Notes under the pieces: generated by a model | Databases searched by the model: none | Seen by the model: only the letters and a program-made list of their open reading frames with translations | What the model was told of the DNA's origin: nothing | Program-made: the position numbers and the translations under genes | Assembly (NCBI RefSeq): GCF_011044995.1 | Contig: NZ_JAAKZW010000072.1 | Span: forward strand, 1 to 33,506 | Length of the DNA stretch: 33,506 bases | From: Streptomyces mesophilus | GTDB taxonomy: Bacteria > Actinomycetota > Actinomycetes > Streptomycetales > Streptomycetaceae | Direction of reading: 5' to 3' | Part shown: piece after piece, positions 22,378 to 30,136 of the stretch | Layout: every line of letters starts with the position of its first letter | Position numbering within the stretch: the stretch's first letter is position 1

Positions 22378-22725
22378 ATGCGTAGGCGTATAGCGACAGT
22401 ACTGGGGGCGTCCACGGCCACGTTGATGCTGACGATGACGACCGCCACGGCGGACGACGTCATCCTCGACTACGGGAACCAGATCAAGTGGGCGCGGAGC
22501 TGCGGGTCGAACTACACGGGGTACGTCTACGACACATGGGCGTCGACCGGGAAGCGCGGCGACGGATGCGCCGGGCACGCCTGGCTCCGGGTGCTCGGAG
22601 ACTCGTGGGGAGCCTGGCGCCACGACGACGGCCACATCATGCTCACCAGTCCGAACGGCAAGTTCCGCAAGGCCCAGCACAAGGGATGCGAGACCTGCAC
22701 GGTCTACACGACCGAGGTCAAGTAG
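22378..22725 (+). CDS. small secreted four-cysteine protein
   Basis: A 115-residue protein with a signal peptide (basic MRRRIA, hydrophobic core 7-20, cleavage probably after TATA at residue 25). The mature part of 90 residues has four Cys (42, 64, 104, 107), likely two disulfides, and many aromatic residues (WARSCGSNYTGYVYDTW, WGAWRHDDGH). Family not recognised; a secreted binding protein, inhibitor or toxin-like protein are all possible. ATG 22378 follows a GGAGGGGGAG purine run. The gene stands alone, divergent from 21677 and followed by a strong terminator. Confidence 0.75.
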   Translation: MRRRIATVLGASTATLMLTMTTATADDVILDYGNQIKWARSCGSNYTGYVYDTWASTGKRGDGCAGHAWLRVLGDSWGAWRHDDGHIMLTSPNGKFRKAQHKGCETCTVYTTEVK

Positions 22726-22774
22726 GAAGACAGGTAGGGCGCTGAGGGGTCACAGCCCGTAGAGGATCCGAGCG

Positions 22775-22803
22775 GACGGTGCCTGCCGCCGGCAGGCACC
22801 GTC
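22775..22803. terminator. hairpin terminator between converging genes
   Basis: 22775-22787 pairs perfectly with 22791-22803 (13 bp) around a 3-base loop. It lies between the stop of the secreted protein gene (22725) and the stop of the response regulator gene (22862), which converge, and would serve both strands. Confidence 0.85.
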
Positions 22804-22861
22804 GCGTGCTGCCGGGAGCGCGCTCAGACCCGCGGTGCGGGTCCGGTCGGCTCCCGACGGC

Positions 22862-23581
22862 TCAGACCAGCCGCCGCGCCGTCGCCCACCGCGTCAGCTC
22901 ATGCCGGTTCGAGAGCTGCAACTTGCGCAGCACGGCGGAGACATGGGACTCCACCGTCTTCACCGAGATGAAGAGCTGCTTCGCGATCTCCTTGTAGGCG
23001 TAACCACGCGCGATCAGACGCAGCACCTCGCGCTCGCGCTGCGTGAGGCGGTCCAGGTCCTCGTCCACCGGCGGGGCGTCCGTGGAGGCGAAGGCGTCGA
23101 GGACGAAGCCGGCCAGGCGCGGCGAGAACACCGCGTCGCCGTCCTGGACGCGGAAGATGGAGTCGACGAGGTCGGTACCGGTGATCGTCTTGGTGACATA
23201 GCCGCGGGCGCCGCCGCGGATGACGCCGATGACGTCCTCGGCCGCGTCGGAGACCGAAAGGGCGAGGAAGCGGACCGGGTTCTCGGCCGCGGACATCAAC
23301 GAGGCGCAGCGGCGCAGCACTTCGGCGCCGCCGCCGCCCGGCAGATGTACGTCGAGGAGGACGACTTCGGGGCGCGTGGCCGTGATGACCGTGACCGCCT
23401 GGTCGACGTCGGCCGCCTCGCCGACCACCTCGACGCCCGTCACCTCCGTACGGCCGATCTCGGCCTGCACGCCGGTGCGGAACATCCGGTGGTCGTCCAC
23501 GAGGACGACGCGGACATGCCGAGCGCTGCCCTTGGTCTCGTCCGCGCCCAGGGTCTCCGGCTGCTCGTTCATGTCGCTCAC
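22862..23581 (-). CDS. NarL/LuxR-type response regulator
   Basis: A 239-residue DNA-binding response regulator. The receiver domain spans about 22-145: acidic pair Asp29/Asp30 in VLVDDH, phosphorylation site Asp77 in VVLLDVHLP, Lys131 in GYVTKT. A LuxR-type helix-turn-helix covers 178-235 (LTQREREVLRLIARGYAYKEIAKQL, then VKTVESHVSAVLRKL). The GTG start at 23581 overlaps the stop of the sensor kinase gene (GTGA), so the two are co-translated and form one two-component system. ATG 23572 is an alternative start. Targets are unknown; the PspC domain of its kinase and the nearby PspC/toastrack gene point to envelope stress. Confidence 0.93.
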   Translation of the reverse strand: MSDMNEQPETLGADETKGSARHVRVVLVDDHRMFRTGVQAEIGRTEVTGVEVVGEAADVDQAVTVITATRPEVVLLDVHLPGGGGAEVLRRCASLMSAAENPVRFLALSVSDAAEDVIGVIRGGARGYVTKTITGTDLVDSIFRVQDGDAVFSPRLAGFVLDAFASTDAPPVDEDLDRLTQREREVLRLIARGYAYKEIAKQLFISVKTVESHVSAVLRKLQLSNRHELTRWATARRLV

Positions 23582-24852
23582 GATTCCGCCCTCTCCATCT
23601 CCAACTCGACTTCCGTACCGCCGTCCGGCACCGCGCGCAGCCGCGCCGTACCGCCGTGGCGCTGCATCCGGCCGATGATCGATTCTCGTACGCCCATGCG
23701 GTCCTGCGGCACGGAGTCCAGATCGAAGCCCGGTCCGCGGTCGCGGACCGAAACGAAGACCGTGCGGCCCTCGACCTCCGCGTAGACCTGGACGGCCCCG
23801 CCCTCGCCACCGTACTTGGCGGCGTTCACCATTGCTTCCCGCGCGGCCTGCATCTGTGCGGTCAGTTTCTCGTCGAGCGGGCAGTCGCCCACGACGACGA
23901 CCTCGAGCGGTACGCCGTGCTTGTCCTCGACCTCGGCCGCCGCCATCTTCACCGCTTCCGCGAAGGTCTCCGGCTCCTCGATCCGGCCGGTGCCCTCGGG
24001 CTTGTAGAGCCAGTTGCGCAGATCCCGTTCCTGAGCGCGGGCGAGGCGTCGTACCTCCGAGGAATTCTCCGCATTGCGCTGGATCAGAGTGAGCGTGTGC
24101 AGCACCGAGTCATGTACGTGGGCGGCGACTTCGGCCCGCTCCTGCGCACGGATGCGCATCAGGCGCTCCTGGGAGAGGTCCTGCGTCATCCGTACGAGAT
24201 AGGGGCCGGCGAGCAGCGCGATGCCGACGAATACGGCGAGCGCCGCCTGCAGCACCGAGCCCAGCTCACGCGCCGAGTTCTGCAGTACGAAGATGGCGGT
24301 CACGCCCGTGCCGACCAGGACCACCCCGGCCAGGGTGCGGGCGATGTTCAGGGTGCGGCGCTTGCGGCCGACGGCCACCCAGCGGGCGCGGCGCGCGTTG
24401 TCCGCCTGCCGCCACACCAGGGCGACACCCGCCGCGACCAGGAGCGTCGGCCAGAGGTACGCGCGGGCCGGGCCGCCCATGTCGAGGGTGCCGACGAAGA
24501 CCATCGCGATCACGAGCATCGCGATGAAGGCGATGAACTGCCCCTTGTCGATCTTCCGCACGACCAGCTTGCGCCGCCCGTCGGGACCGACCTCGGTGGT
24601 CACGGTGTGCTGGCGCTCGGTGGTCACGCCGCCGACGCCAAGGGGCACGAAGAACCAGAAGGCGGCGTACAGCAGCGCGCCCAGACCGTTGGCCGTGAAG
24701 AGGCCCACGAACATCAGCCGCACCCAGAAGACGGGCAGCCCGAGATGCCCGGCGAGTCCGCGCGCGACTCCTCCGAGCCAGCGGCCTTCGCCGCTGCGGT
24801 AGAGCTTGCGCAGCGGCTGCGGTTCCTGTGCGGGCGGTGCTGCGGCTGGCAT
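23578..24852 (-). CDS. sensor histidine kinase with N-terminal PspC domain
   Basis: A 424-residue membrane kinase. A PspC domain is at about 13-72 (KLYRSGEGRWLGGVARGLAGHLG, then a hydrophobic helix and VPLG). Further membrane helices lie at about 107-122, 131-148, 172-190 and 198-220. The dimerisation/phosphoacceptor region carries HVHDSVLHTLTLIQ with probable phosphorylated His247, of the NarX/DesK/LiaS class. The ATPase domain has an N-box EAMVNAAKYGG (339-349) and a RDRGPGFD loop (370-377). Start ATG 24852 is chosen because GAGGA precedes it by about 8 bases; GTG 24867 is in frame. A kinase carrying its own PspC domain suggests membrane stress as signal. Coupled to the response regulator by a 4-base overlap. 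Confidence 0.92.
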   Translation of the reverse strand: MPAAAPPAQEPQPLRKLYRSGEGRWLGGVARGLAGHLGLPVFWVRLMFVGLFTANGLGALLYAAFWFFVPLGVGGVTTERQHTVTTEVGPDGRRKLVVRKIDKGQFIAFIAMLVIAMVFVGTLDMGGPARAYLWPTLLVAAGVALVWRQADNARRARWVAVGRKRRTLNIARTLAGVVLVGTGVTAIFVLQNSARELGSVLQAALAVFVGIALLAGPYLVRMTQDLSQERLMRIRAQERAEVAAHVHDSVLHTLTLIQRNAENSSEVRRLARAQERDLRNWLYKPEGTGRIEEPETFAEAVKMAAAEVEDKHGVPLEVVVVGDCPLDEKLTAQMQAAREAMVNAAKYGGEGGAVQVYAEVEGRTVFVSVRDRGPGFDLDSVPQDRMGVRESIIGRMQRHGGTARLRAVPDGGTEVELEMERAES

Positions 24853-24987
24853 GTGTTCGATCCTCACACGAGGGCGGGGGCCCCGGCATCAGGGTTCGGC
24901 CCCTAGACGTCCCTGATCTGCGCGGGCACGGCCCCCTCGCCTCTGCCTCCCCCTGAGCCGGCCGCGCAGTCCGGCCATGACGGCCCG

Positions 24988-24993
24988 TAGAGT
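24988..24993 (+). promoter_or_regulatory. candidate -10 box for a leaderless GNAT transcript
   Basis: TAGAGT at 24988-24993 is followed by exactly six bases and then the ATG at 25000. That places the expected transcription start on the A of the start codon. No ribosome site is present, consistent with a leaderless mRNA, which is common in Streptomyces. No good -35 box was seen. Confidence 0.4.
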
Positions 24994-24999
24994 CCGGCC

Positions 25000-25497
25000 A
25001 TGATCAGAACGGGTGCACGGGACGATGCCGAACCGATCGCCGCACTGCATGCGGAGAGCTGGCGCACGGCATACGCGGGGATCATGCCGGACGACTTCCT
25101 GAACGGCCCCTTGGACGAGGACCGGCTCGCGCTCTGGCGCGGCCGGCTGTCCGGGCCCGAACCCGGTGCCGCTCTGTTCGTGGCCGAGGAGGACGGGGTG
25201 ATCACCGGCTTCGTTTATCTCCTCCCCCGCCCCGACGGCCGCCTCCTCCTGGACAACCTGCACGCCCGGCCGGGCCGCACCGGAACCGGAATCGGCAGCC
25301 GGCTCCTTCGGCACGCCTTCGCGTGGGCCGCCGCCGAGCACCCCGCGCGGGCCCTTTACCTCGAGGTGCTGCGCGCCAACACCCGCGCCGTCTCCTTCTA
25401 CGAGCGCCACGGCGCCGTCCGTACCGGCGCACGCGTCTGCGTCTTCGAGCAGGGCTTCGAACTGCCCGAGTTCGAGTACAGCTGGCCGGCCGCCTGA
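25000..25497 (+). CDS. GNAT family N-acetyltransferase
   Basis: A 165-residue acetyltransferase. IRTGARDDAEPIAALHAESWRTAY at the N-terminus, the acetyl-CoA pyrophosphate loop RPGRTGTGIGSRLLRHA at about 90-106, and LEVLRANTRAVSFYERHGAV (motif B) at about 123-142 are all typical. Substrate is unknown; this subgroup includes enzymes acting on protein N-termini and on small molecules. It lies between the divergent PspC kinase and PspC/toastrack genes but has its own strand and promoter, so a shared role is not implied. Confidence 0.9.
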   Translation: MIRTGARDDAEPIAALHAESWRTAYAGIMPDDFLNGPLDEDRLALWRGRLSGPEPGAALFVAEEDGVITGFVYLLPRPDGRLLLDNLHARPGRTGTGIGSRLLRHAFAWAAAEHPARALYLEVLRANTRAVSFYERHGAVRTGARVCVFEQGFELPEFEYSWPAA

Positions 25498-25613
25498 GGC
25501 ACGGGACCGCGCGTACGCCGGCCCCCGCACCCCACCCCGTACGGACAATCTCAGGGTCCGACCAGGGTCGTCCCGCCTGCCGCCGGCGGCCCCGAGCCCC
25601 CACCATGGAACCC

Positions 25614-26975
25614 ATGACGGATCAGCACGACACCCGGACCGCGGAGCCGGCCGACGCCGTGCCGGGCGCCGGGAGGACCGGCACCGGGACGGTCGGCGCC
25701 GAGGCGCCCGCGGCCGAAGCGCAGCCACGGCTGCGCCGCGACCGGGAGCACAAGGTGCTCGGCGGCGTCTGCGCGGGCCTCGGCCGGCACTGCGACATGG
25801 ACCCGGTGATCTTCCGTATCGTCCTGGCGCTGCTCGGCGCCGTGGGCGGTATCGGCCTGATCTTCTACGGGTTCGCCTGGCTGCTCATCCCTGCCGACGG
25901 CGAGGACGAGAACGAGGCCCGCCGGATGCTGACCGGCCGCGTCGACGGGCCGGCCCTGACCGCGCTGCTCTTCGCCCTGGTCGGCTCCGGCGTGATGCTG
26001 TCGATGGTGAACAACGCGGGCGTGCTGACCTTCGCCTCCGTACTCGCCGTCCTGCTCGCGGGCGCCGGCTACTGGTCGAAGGAGCGCCGCAAGGACACCC
26101 CCTCGCCCGACCCGGTGGCCGCGCAGGCCGCCGCCGACGCACCCCCCGAGACCCAGGCGCCGCCGGTCACCCGGGGCCCGTCGTGGTGGCGGGACCCGAT
26201 CGTGAAGGACGGCACGCACGAAGGCGGTACGGGGTATCTGTGGGGGCCCGCCGAACTCTCCGGCGTGGAGCTCCCCGCCAAGGACCCCGCCGGCCGGAGC
26301 GCCCAGGTACTCGCCCCGCGCCGCGGACCGCGCTGGATCGGTGGCTGGATCTTCCTGCTCGCGCTGGCGGCCGGCATCACCGGCACCGCGGTCGCCCTCA
26401 ACGAAATGGGTGCCAATCCGCCCCTCGGCACCGCCCTGACGGCGGGCCTTGCCTGCGCCCTCGCGGTGCTCGCGCTCGGGATCGCGGTCAGCTCCTTCTT
26501 CGGGCGCACGGGAGCGGGCTCGGTGCTGCTCGCGCTGATCATCGCCGGACTGCTCGCGGGGGCCTCGGCGCTCCCGAAGGAGATCACCACCAACTGGGTC
26601 CGTACGCAGTGGCAGCCCACCGCGGCCGCCGACGTGCGGCCGGCGTACGACATCGGCTCGGGCGAGGGCACGCTCGACCTCAGCAAGCTCGATCTGAAGA
26701 AGGACCAGACGGTCACCACCAGCTCCAAGATCGGCGCGGGCCGGATCAAGGTGATCGTCCCCTACGACGCGACGGTGAAGGCGGACGTACAGGTGGGCGT
26801 GGGCGACATCCAACTGCCCGAAGGCCATGCGCGGGGCGACATCGACGTCTCCCCCGACCAGAGGCGCTCGATCGTCCTGCGCCCGCCGGGCGACGCGAAG
26901 GACGGCGGCGGCACGATCGACCTCACGCTCGATGTGGCGCTCGGCCAGGCGGAGGTGACCCGTGCAGCGAAGTGA
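25614..26975 (+). CDS. PspC-domain membrane protein with LiaF-like toastrack domain
   Basis: A 453-residue membrane protein. After a disordered Ala/Pro-rich N-terminus comes a PspC domain (RRDREHKVLGGVCAGLGRHCDMDP, then a membrane helix and FAWLLIPADGEDENE, about 40-105). Two membrane helices follow near 115-155, then a Pro-rich loop containing SWWRDP, three helices at about 240-325, and a C-terminal beta-rich region (TLDLSKLDLKKDQTVTTSSKIGAGRIKVIVP and QVGVGDIQLPEG), the toastrack/DUF4097-like fold also found in LiaF. Probably senses or modulates the PspC kinase system on the other side of the GNAT gene. ATG 25614 preceded by GGAA was chosen; ATG 25605 is equally possible. Confidence 0.87.
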   Translation: MTDQHDTRTAEPADAVPGAGRTGTGTVGAEAPAAEAQPRLRRDREHKVLGGVCAGLGRHCDMDPVIFRIVLALLGAVGGIGLIFYGFAWLLIPADGEDENEARRMLTGRVDGPALTALLFALVGSGVMLSMVNNAGVLTFASVLAVLLAGAGYWSKERRKDTPSPDPVAAQAAADAPPETQAPPVTRGPSWWRDPIVKDGTHEGGTGYLWGPAELSGVELPAKDPAGRSAQVLAPRRGPRWIGGWIFLLALAAGITGTAVALNEMGANPPLGTALTAGLACALAVLALGIAVSSFFGRTGAGSVLLALIIAGLLAGASALPKEITTNWVRTQWQPTAAADVRPAYDIGSGEGTLDLSKLDLKKDQTVTTSSKIGAGRIKVIVPYDATVKADVQVGVGDIQLPEGHARGDIDVSPDQRRSIVLRPPGDAKDGGGTIDLTLDVALGQAEVTRAAK

Positions 26976-27237
26976 CGAACGGCGCCGGTGGCTGCACCCG
27001 TTCCAGCCGGGCCGCCTGGTCTCGGGCCTCACGATGGGCGGGGTGGCCCTCGCCTACGGCGGGGATGCGGCCGGCTGGTGGGACGCGGAGTGGTTCGTGG
27101 TGATCCCGATCGTGGTGCTCGGCCTGTTCCTGGCCTCGGTCACCGGGATCATCGCCTATGCCGTACGCAGACGGCGCGGCGCCCGCGGGATCGCGCCCGC
27201 GGACGACCGCACCGCACAGGGAACCGCTAGCGGCTGA
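26962..27237 (+). CDS. small membrane protein co-translated with the PspC protein
   Basis: A 91-residue protein with two hydrophobic segments (about 18-36 and 43-68) and a basic C-terminal tail (VRRRRGARG). GTG 26962 overlaps the end of the PspC gene by 14 bases and has GGAGGTG a few bases upstream, so the two are a transcriptional and translational unit. Function unknown, presumably an accessory component of the PspC protein. Its last 11 bases overlap the end of the converging hydrolase gene. Confidence 0.82.
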   Translation: MQRSDERRRWLHPFQPGRLVSGLTMGGVALAYGGDAAGWWDAEWFVVIPIVVLGLFLASVTGIIAYAVRRRRGARGIAPADDRTAQGTASG

Positions 27238-28012
27238 GGAACGGGCCCAGTACCGCGGCCAGTTCGGCCGGTGCGTCCAGCGCGACGAGGTGGGCGGCCG
27301 TGGGGAACTCGACCAGGGAGGCTCCCGGGATCTCGGCCGCGTACTTCCGGGCGATGTCCTGGAAGTCGCCGACATCGAGCTTGCCGACGCCCACCAGCGT
27401 GGGCACGGCGATGGCGGAGAGTTCGCCGCCGACCGGATCCTGTGACTGCTCGCCCACCGCGTCCTGGTGCTCGAGCGAGGTCCGCAGCGGGCCGCGCAGC
27501 TGATCCGCGAGGCCTTCGGCGACATCCGCCCAGCCGCGCGCCGGTCCGCGCACCCACATGTCCAGGTTCACCTCGACCGCCGCGTCCAGATCGCCCGCCT
27601 CCAGGGCCGCGGTCTCGGCCTCGTCGTACGCGATCATCTCGGCGCCCCATCCGTACCCGCGCCACGGCGCGGACAGCACGGCGAGGGAGTGCACCCGGTC
27701 CGGGTGGGCGAGGACGAAGTCCAGGGCGACGCGGCCGCCCCAGGAGGCGCCCACGAGGCGGACCTTGTCATGGCCGAGGTGATCGAGGAGCCGGCGCAGA
27801 TCGTCGGTCTCGCGGAACGACCCACTCGGCGGCGGGGACTGACCGAAACCCCTCAGGTCGTAGCGGATGACGGTGTGCCGCTCGGCGAGCGCGGGCACGA
27901 CGGCGTCCCACATCCGGTGGTCGGCGATGCCGGCGTGCACGAGGACGACCGGGGTTCCGGTGCCCGCCACGTCGTAGGAGAGAGGGCCGAGTTCGTCGGC
28001 GAGTATGTGCAT
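27227..28012 (-). CDS. alpha/beta-fold hydrolase
   Basis: A 261-residue soluble hydrolase. HAG at 26-28 is the oxyanion-hole strand, GASWGG at 88-93 gives nucleophile Ser90, Asp213 (VGVGKLDVGD) and His241 (PTAAHLVALD) complete the triad. YDLRGFGQSP at 51-60 is typical of the family that includes haloperoxidase-like and 3-oxoadipate enol-lactonase-like enzymes. No signal peptide. The frame is open further upstream, but MHILADELGPLSYDV at ATG 28012 is the natural start. No ribosome site is seen; CAGCAT lies six bases upstream of ATG, which could mean a leaderless transcript. Confidence 0.87.
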   Translation of the reverse strand: MHILADELGPLSYDVAGTGTPVVLVHAGIADHRMWDAVVPALAERHTVIRYDLRGFGQSPPPSGSFRETDDLRRLLDHLGHDKVRLVGASWGGRVALDFVLAHPDRVHSLAVLSAPWRGYGWGAEMIAYDEAETAALEAGDLDAAVEVNLDMWVRGPARGWADVAEGLADQLRGPLRTSLEHQDAVGEQSQDPVGGELSAIAVPTLVGVGKLDVGDFQDIARKYAAEIPGASLVEFPTAAHLVALDAPAELAAVLGPFLSR

Positions 28013-28080
28013 CCGAGGATGCTGACAGGCCCGCCGTCCGGAGGCCAACCCTCCACATCCCACCGGCCGGCGGACACCCG

Positions 28081-28602
28081 CTACATACCGCGCCGCCGCT
28101 GCCTCAGCCAGGCATCCACCGACCAGTACGAGGCCCCCGCCAGGATCAGCGGCAGCCAGGCCATCAGATACGGAAGATCGTTGCCCATGTAGTAGGGCGT
28201 GGCCGACCAGCTCATCGTGAACCACAGGCTGAGCGAGAGCAGCGCGCCGCCGAGCGCGGCGATCCTCGCGAACAGGCCGATCAACGTGCCGATGCCCACG
28301 GCCAGTTCACCGAACGCGATGGCATAGCCGAAGCCGACGGGCGAGTTGGCCGCAAGGTCCAGCATCTTGGGGATCGCCACGTCGCCGCTCTGCTGCAGGA
28401 AGCGGATCTGGTCGCCGATCGACTCGTTGCCCGCATCCTTCAGGAAGGTCGAGCTGGTGAGCTTGTCGAGGCCCGCGTAGACGAACGTGACACCCAGGAA
28501 GATCCGCAGCGGCAGCAGGGCGTAGCGCGAGGCGGTGTCGCGCCAGTCCCCCCGGCCACCGCCCGGGTCGGTGTACGTCCCGGTCCGCATGGTGTGCGCC
28601 AT
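28081..28602 (-). CDS. DoxX family membrane protein
   Basis: A 173-residue protein of the DoxX/DoxD type. A hydrophilic N-terminus precedes four helices at about 28-47, 88-112, 113-133 and 143-163. Recognisable: PLRIFLGVTFVYAGLDKLTSSTFL, the Glu-containing helix AIAFGELAVGIGTLIGLFARIAALGGALLSL, and the C-terminal LPLILAGASYWSVDAWL. The family contributes to membrane redox and thiol stress handling; no specific partner is visible. Start ATG 28602 or the adjacent GTG 28605; GAGAGG lies just upstream. Confidence 0.87.
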   Translation of the reverse strand: MAHTMRTGTYTDPGGGRGDWRDTASRYALLPLRIFLGVTFVYAGLDKLTSSTFLKDAGNESIGDQIRFLQQSGDVAIPKMLDLAANSPVGFGYAIAFGELAVGIGTLIGLFARIAALGGALLSLSLWFTMSWSATPYYMGNDLPYLMAWLPLILAGASYWSVDAWLRQRRRGM

Positions 28603-28664
28603 CACTGCCGCCTCTCAGTTGACCACTCAACGAAATGCCGTCACCAGACCATACGTACGACAAC

Positions 28665-28679
28665 GGTGAGCGGCTCACC
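28665..28679. promoter_or_regulatory. short perfect inverted repeat upstream of the DoxX gene
   Basis: GGTGAGC at 28665-28671 and GCTCACC at 28673-28679 are perfect inverted repeats around a single G. It lies about 65 bases before the DoxX start and about 57 bases beyond the stop of the gene at 28736. It could be an operator for DoxX or a small terminator for the upstream gene. Confidence 0.35.
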
Positions 28680-28735
28680 AGTGGGCGGGGCGCTTTGACG
28701 GTCCGACCGAGACCTGGCCGGATCGAAACCGAGGG

Positions 28736-30001
28736 TCAGTCGGTCACGTCGATGACGCAGCGGTTCGTCTCGGCCCCCGCCGCCGTGACCACCTGCACCT
28801 CGACCCGCCCCGGCTCCACATCGGCCGGTACGGGCACGGTGAGCACCGCATCGGTCGGGTTGGTGAAGCCGCCGGGCACCGGGACCAGCGGGACATGGAC
28901 GTGCACGGGCCCGATCCGCACCACCATCCGGGCGAGCCGGTCGGGGCTCTGCGCGCCGGGCGGCACGAAGCCGGCGCCGCGGATCTCGATGTCGTCCCCG
29001 GTGCGGATCGGGGCGTCGAGGTCGCCGGCCTCCCGGGCCCGTACCACCGAATGGATCACCGGTCGGCCGCCCTCGGCGTACTTCCCGGCGAGATACGTGG
29101 CGGCCGAGACGAGCACGAGCAGGGCGAGGCCCCAGGGCAGCTCGGGCAGCCGGCCCGGGTCGCGGGCGAGGCTGACGGCGGCGAAGAGCAGGGCGGCCGC
29201 GTTGATCACCGCGTACTGGGCGTCGGCGAAGCTCCCGCGCCCGGCGTCGTCGGTGACGAGATCACCGGCGCGCGGCCGGTCGGCCCGCACCTTCTGCAGC
29301 TCCTGCCCGGCGACGCGCACCGCGACCGTGCGACGGACGGCGACGGCGACCAGGCAGATGACGCCGAACACGGTCAACAGGGCCGCGCTGCGGCCCAGTT
29401 CGAGCCCGGCGAGCAGGTCGTCGCGGGTGCGGGGCGTGGCGGCGAAGGCGAGTTCCCAGCCGAGGAAGAGCACGGAGTACGCCGCGAGCAGCACCCACGC
29501 GCCGGCCACACCGCGGGAGGTGGAGAGCCGGTTGTCCTCGCCGATCACAGGGGCGAGGACGCCGCCGCGGGCCCGGTGTCGATGGGCGACGCCGGTGAGC
29601 AGCGCGCCGACGACCAGTGCGGTGAGCATGCCCGCCGTACGCGCGGACGTCCAGCCGGCGCCGATGGCGGTGAGGGCCTGGATCAGGAGCAGTGCTCCGG
29701 CCAGCACCCAGATCGTGAACAGCGTGCGCCGGCACAGGAGTTGGAGCCACGCCGCGCCCTCCTCACGACTGCGCTCGGCGACCGTCACCGCGGACTGGGT
29801 CAGCTCGTCCGAGACCCACTGCCGGGACGCGCCCGCCGAGTACGCCACCGCGGCAGGGAGCCCGTGGCCCGCCGCGAGCCCGTCGCGTTTCGCGGAGAAC
29901 TCCGCGACCGCCCGCCGATGCCCCTCGCGCGCACCGTGCGGACAGTCACCGCAGGTGCACCCGCCCCCATGCGCTTCCTGTCGCGCCACTTGCACGGCCA
30001 C
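28736..30001 (-). CDS. multi-pass membrane protein with N-terminal Cys cluster and C-terminal beta-domain
   Basis: A 421-residue protein of unknown function. The N-terminus has a compact CTCGDCPHG motif (Cys15, Cys17, Cys20), possibly metal-binding. Residues 30-85 are soluble and helical. Six or so membrane helices run between about 90 and 315 (for example LFTIWVLAGALLLIQALTAIG, ALLTVFGVICLVAVAV, WGLALLVLVSAATYLAGKY). The last 110 residues are soluble and beta-rich (DIEIRGAGFVPPG, MVVRIGPVHVHVPLV, VEVQVVTAAGAETNRCVIDV), reminiscent of an IPT/Ig-like domain. GTG 30001 has CGGAG at 7 bases. No family name is offered. Confidence 0.75.
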   Translation of the reverse strand: MAVQVARQEAHGGGCTCGDCPHGAREGHRRAVAEFSAKRDGLAAGHGLPAAVAYSAGASRQWVSDELTQSAVTVAERSREEGAAWLQLLCRRTLFTIWVLAGALLLIQALTAIGAGWTSARTAGMLTALVVGALLTGVAHRHRARGGVLAPVIGEDNRLSTSRGVAGAWVLLAAYSVLFLGWELAFAATPRTRDDLLAGLELGRSAALLTVFGVICLVAVAVRRTVAVRVAGQELQKVRADRPRAGDLVTDDAGRGSFADAQYAVINAAALLFAAVSLARDPGRLPELPWGLALLVLVSAATYLAGKYAEGGRPVIHSVVRAREAGDLDAPIRTGDDIEIRGAGFVPPGAQSPDRLARMVVRIGPVHVHVPLVPVPGGFTNPTDAVLTVPVPADVEPGRVEVQVVTAAGAETNRCVIDVTD

Positions 30002-30036
30002 CCGCGAACTCCGTCCCTGAATCCTGCCGAGTCGTT

Positions 30037-30063
30037 CAATTCCCTTGTAATTCCTGGGAATTG
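30037..30063. promoter_or_regulatory. AT-rich inverted repeat, candidate operator
   Basis: CAATTCCC at 30037-30044 and GGGAATTG at 30056-30063 are perfect 8-base inverted repeats with an 11-base AT-rich spacer. This is one of the most AT-rich stretches in the window. It lies 36-62 bases upstream of the gene that starts at 30001 (minus strand), where a promoter is expected. Confidence 0.45.
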
Positions 30064-30136
30064 TGCCTTACGTGACGGATGAGGTACTCAACGGGCAGGT
30101 CAGACAGGGTGATGGACCGACGTGCGGGTTGACATT

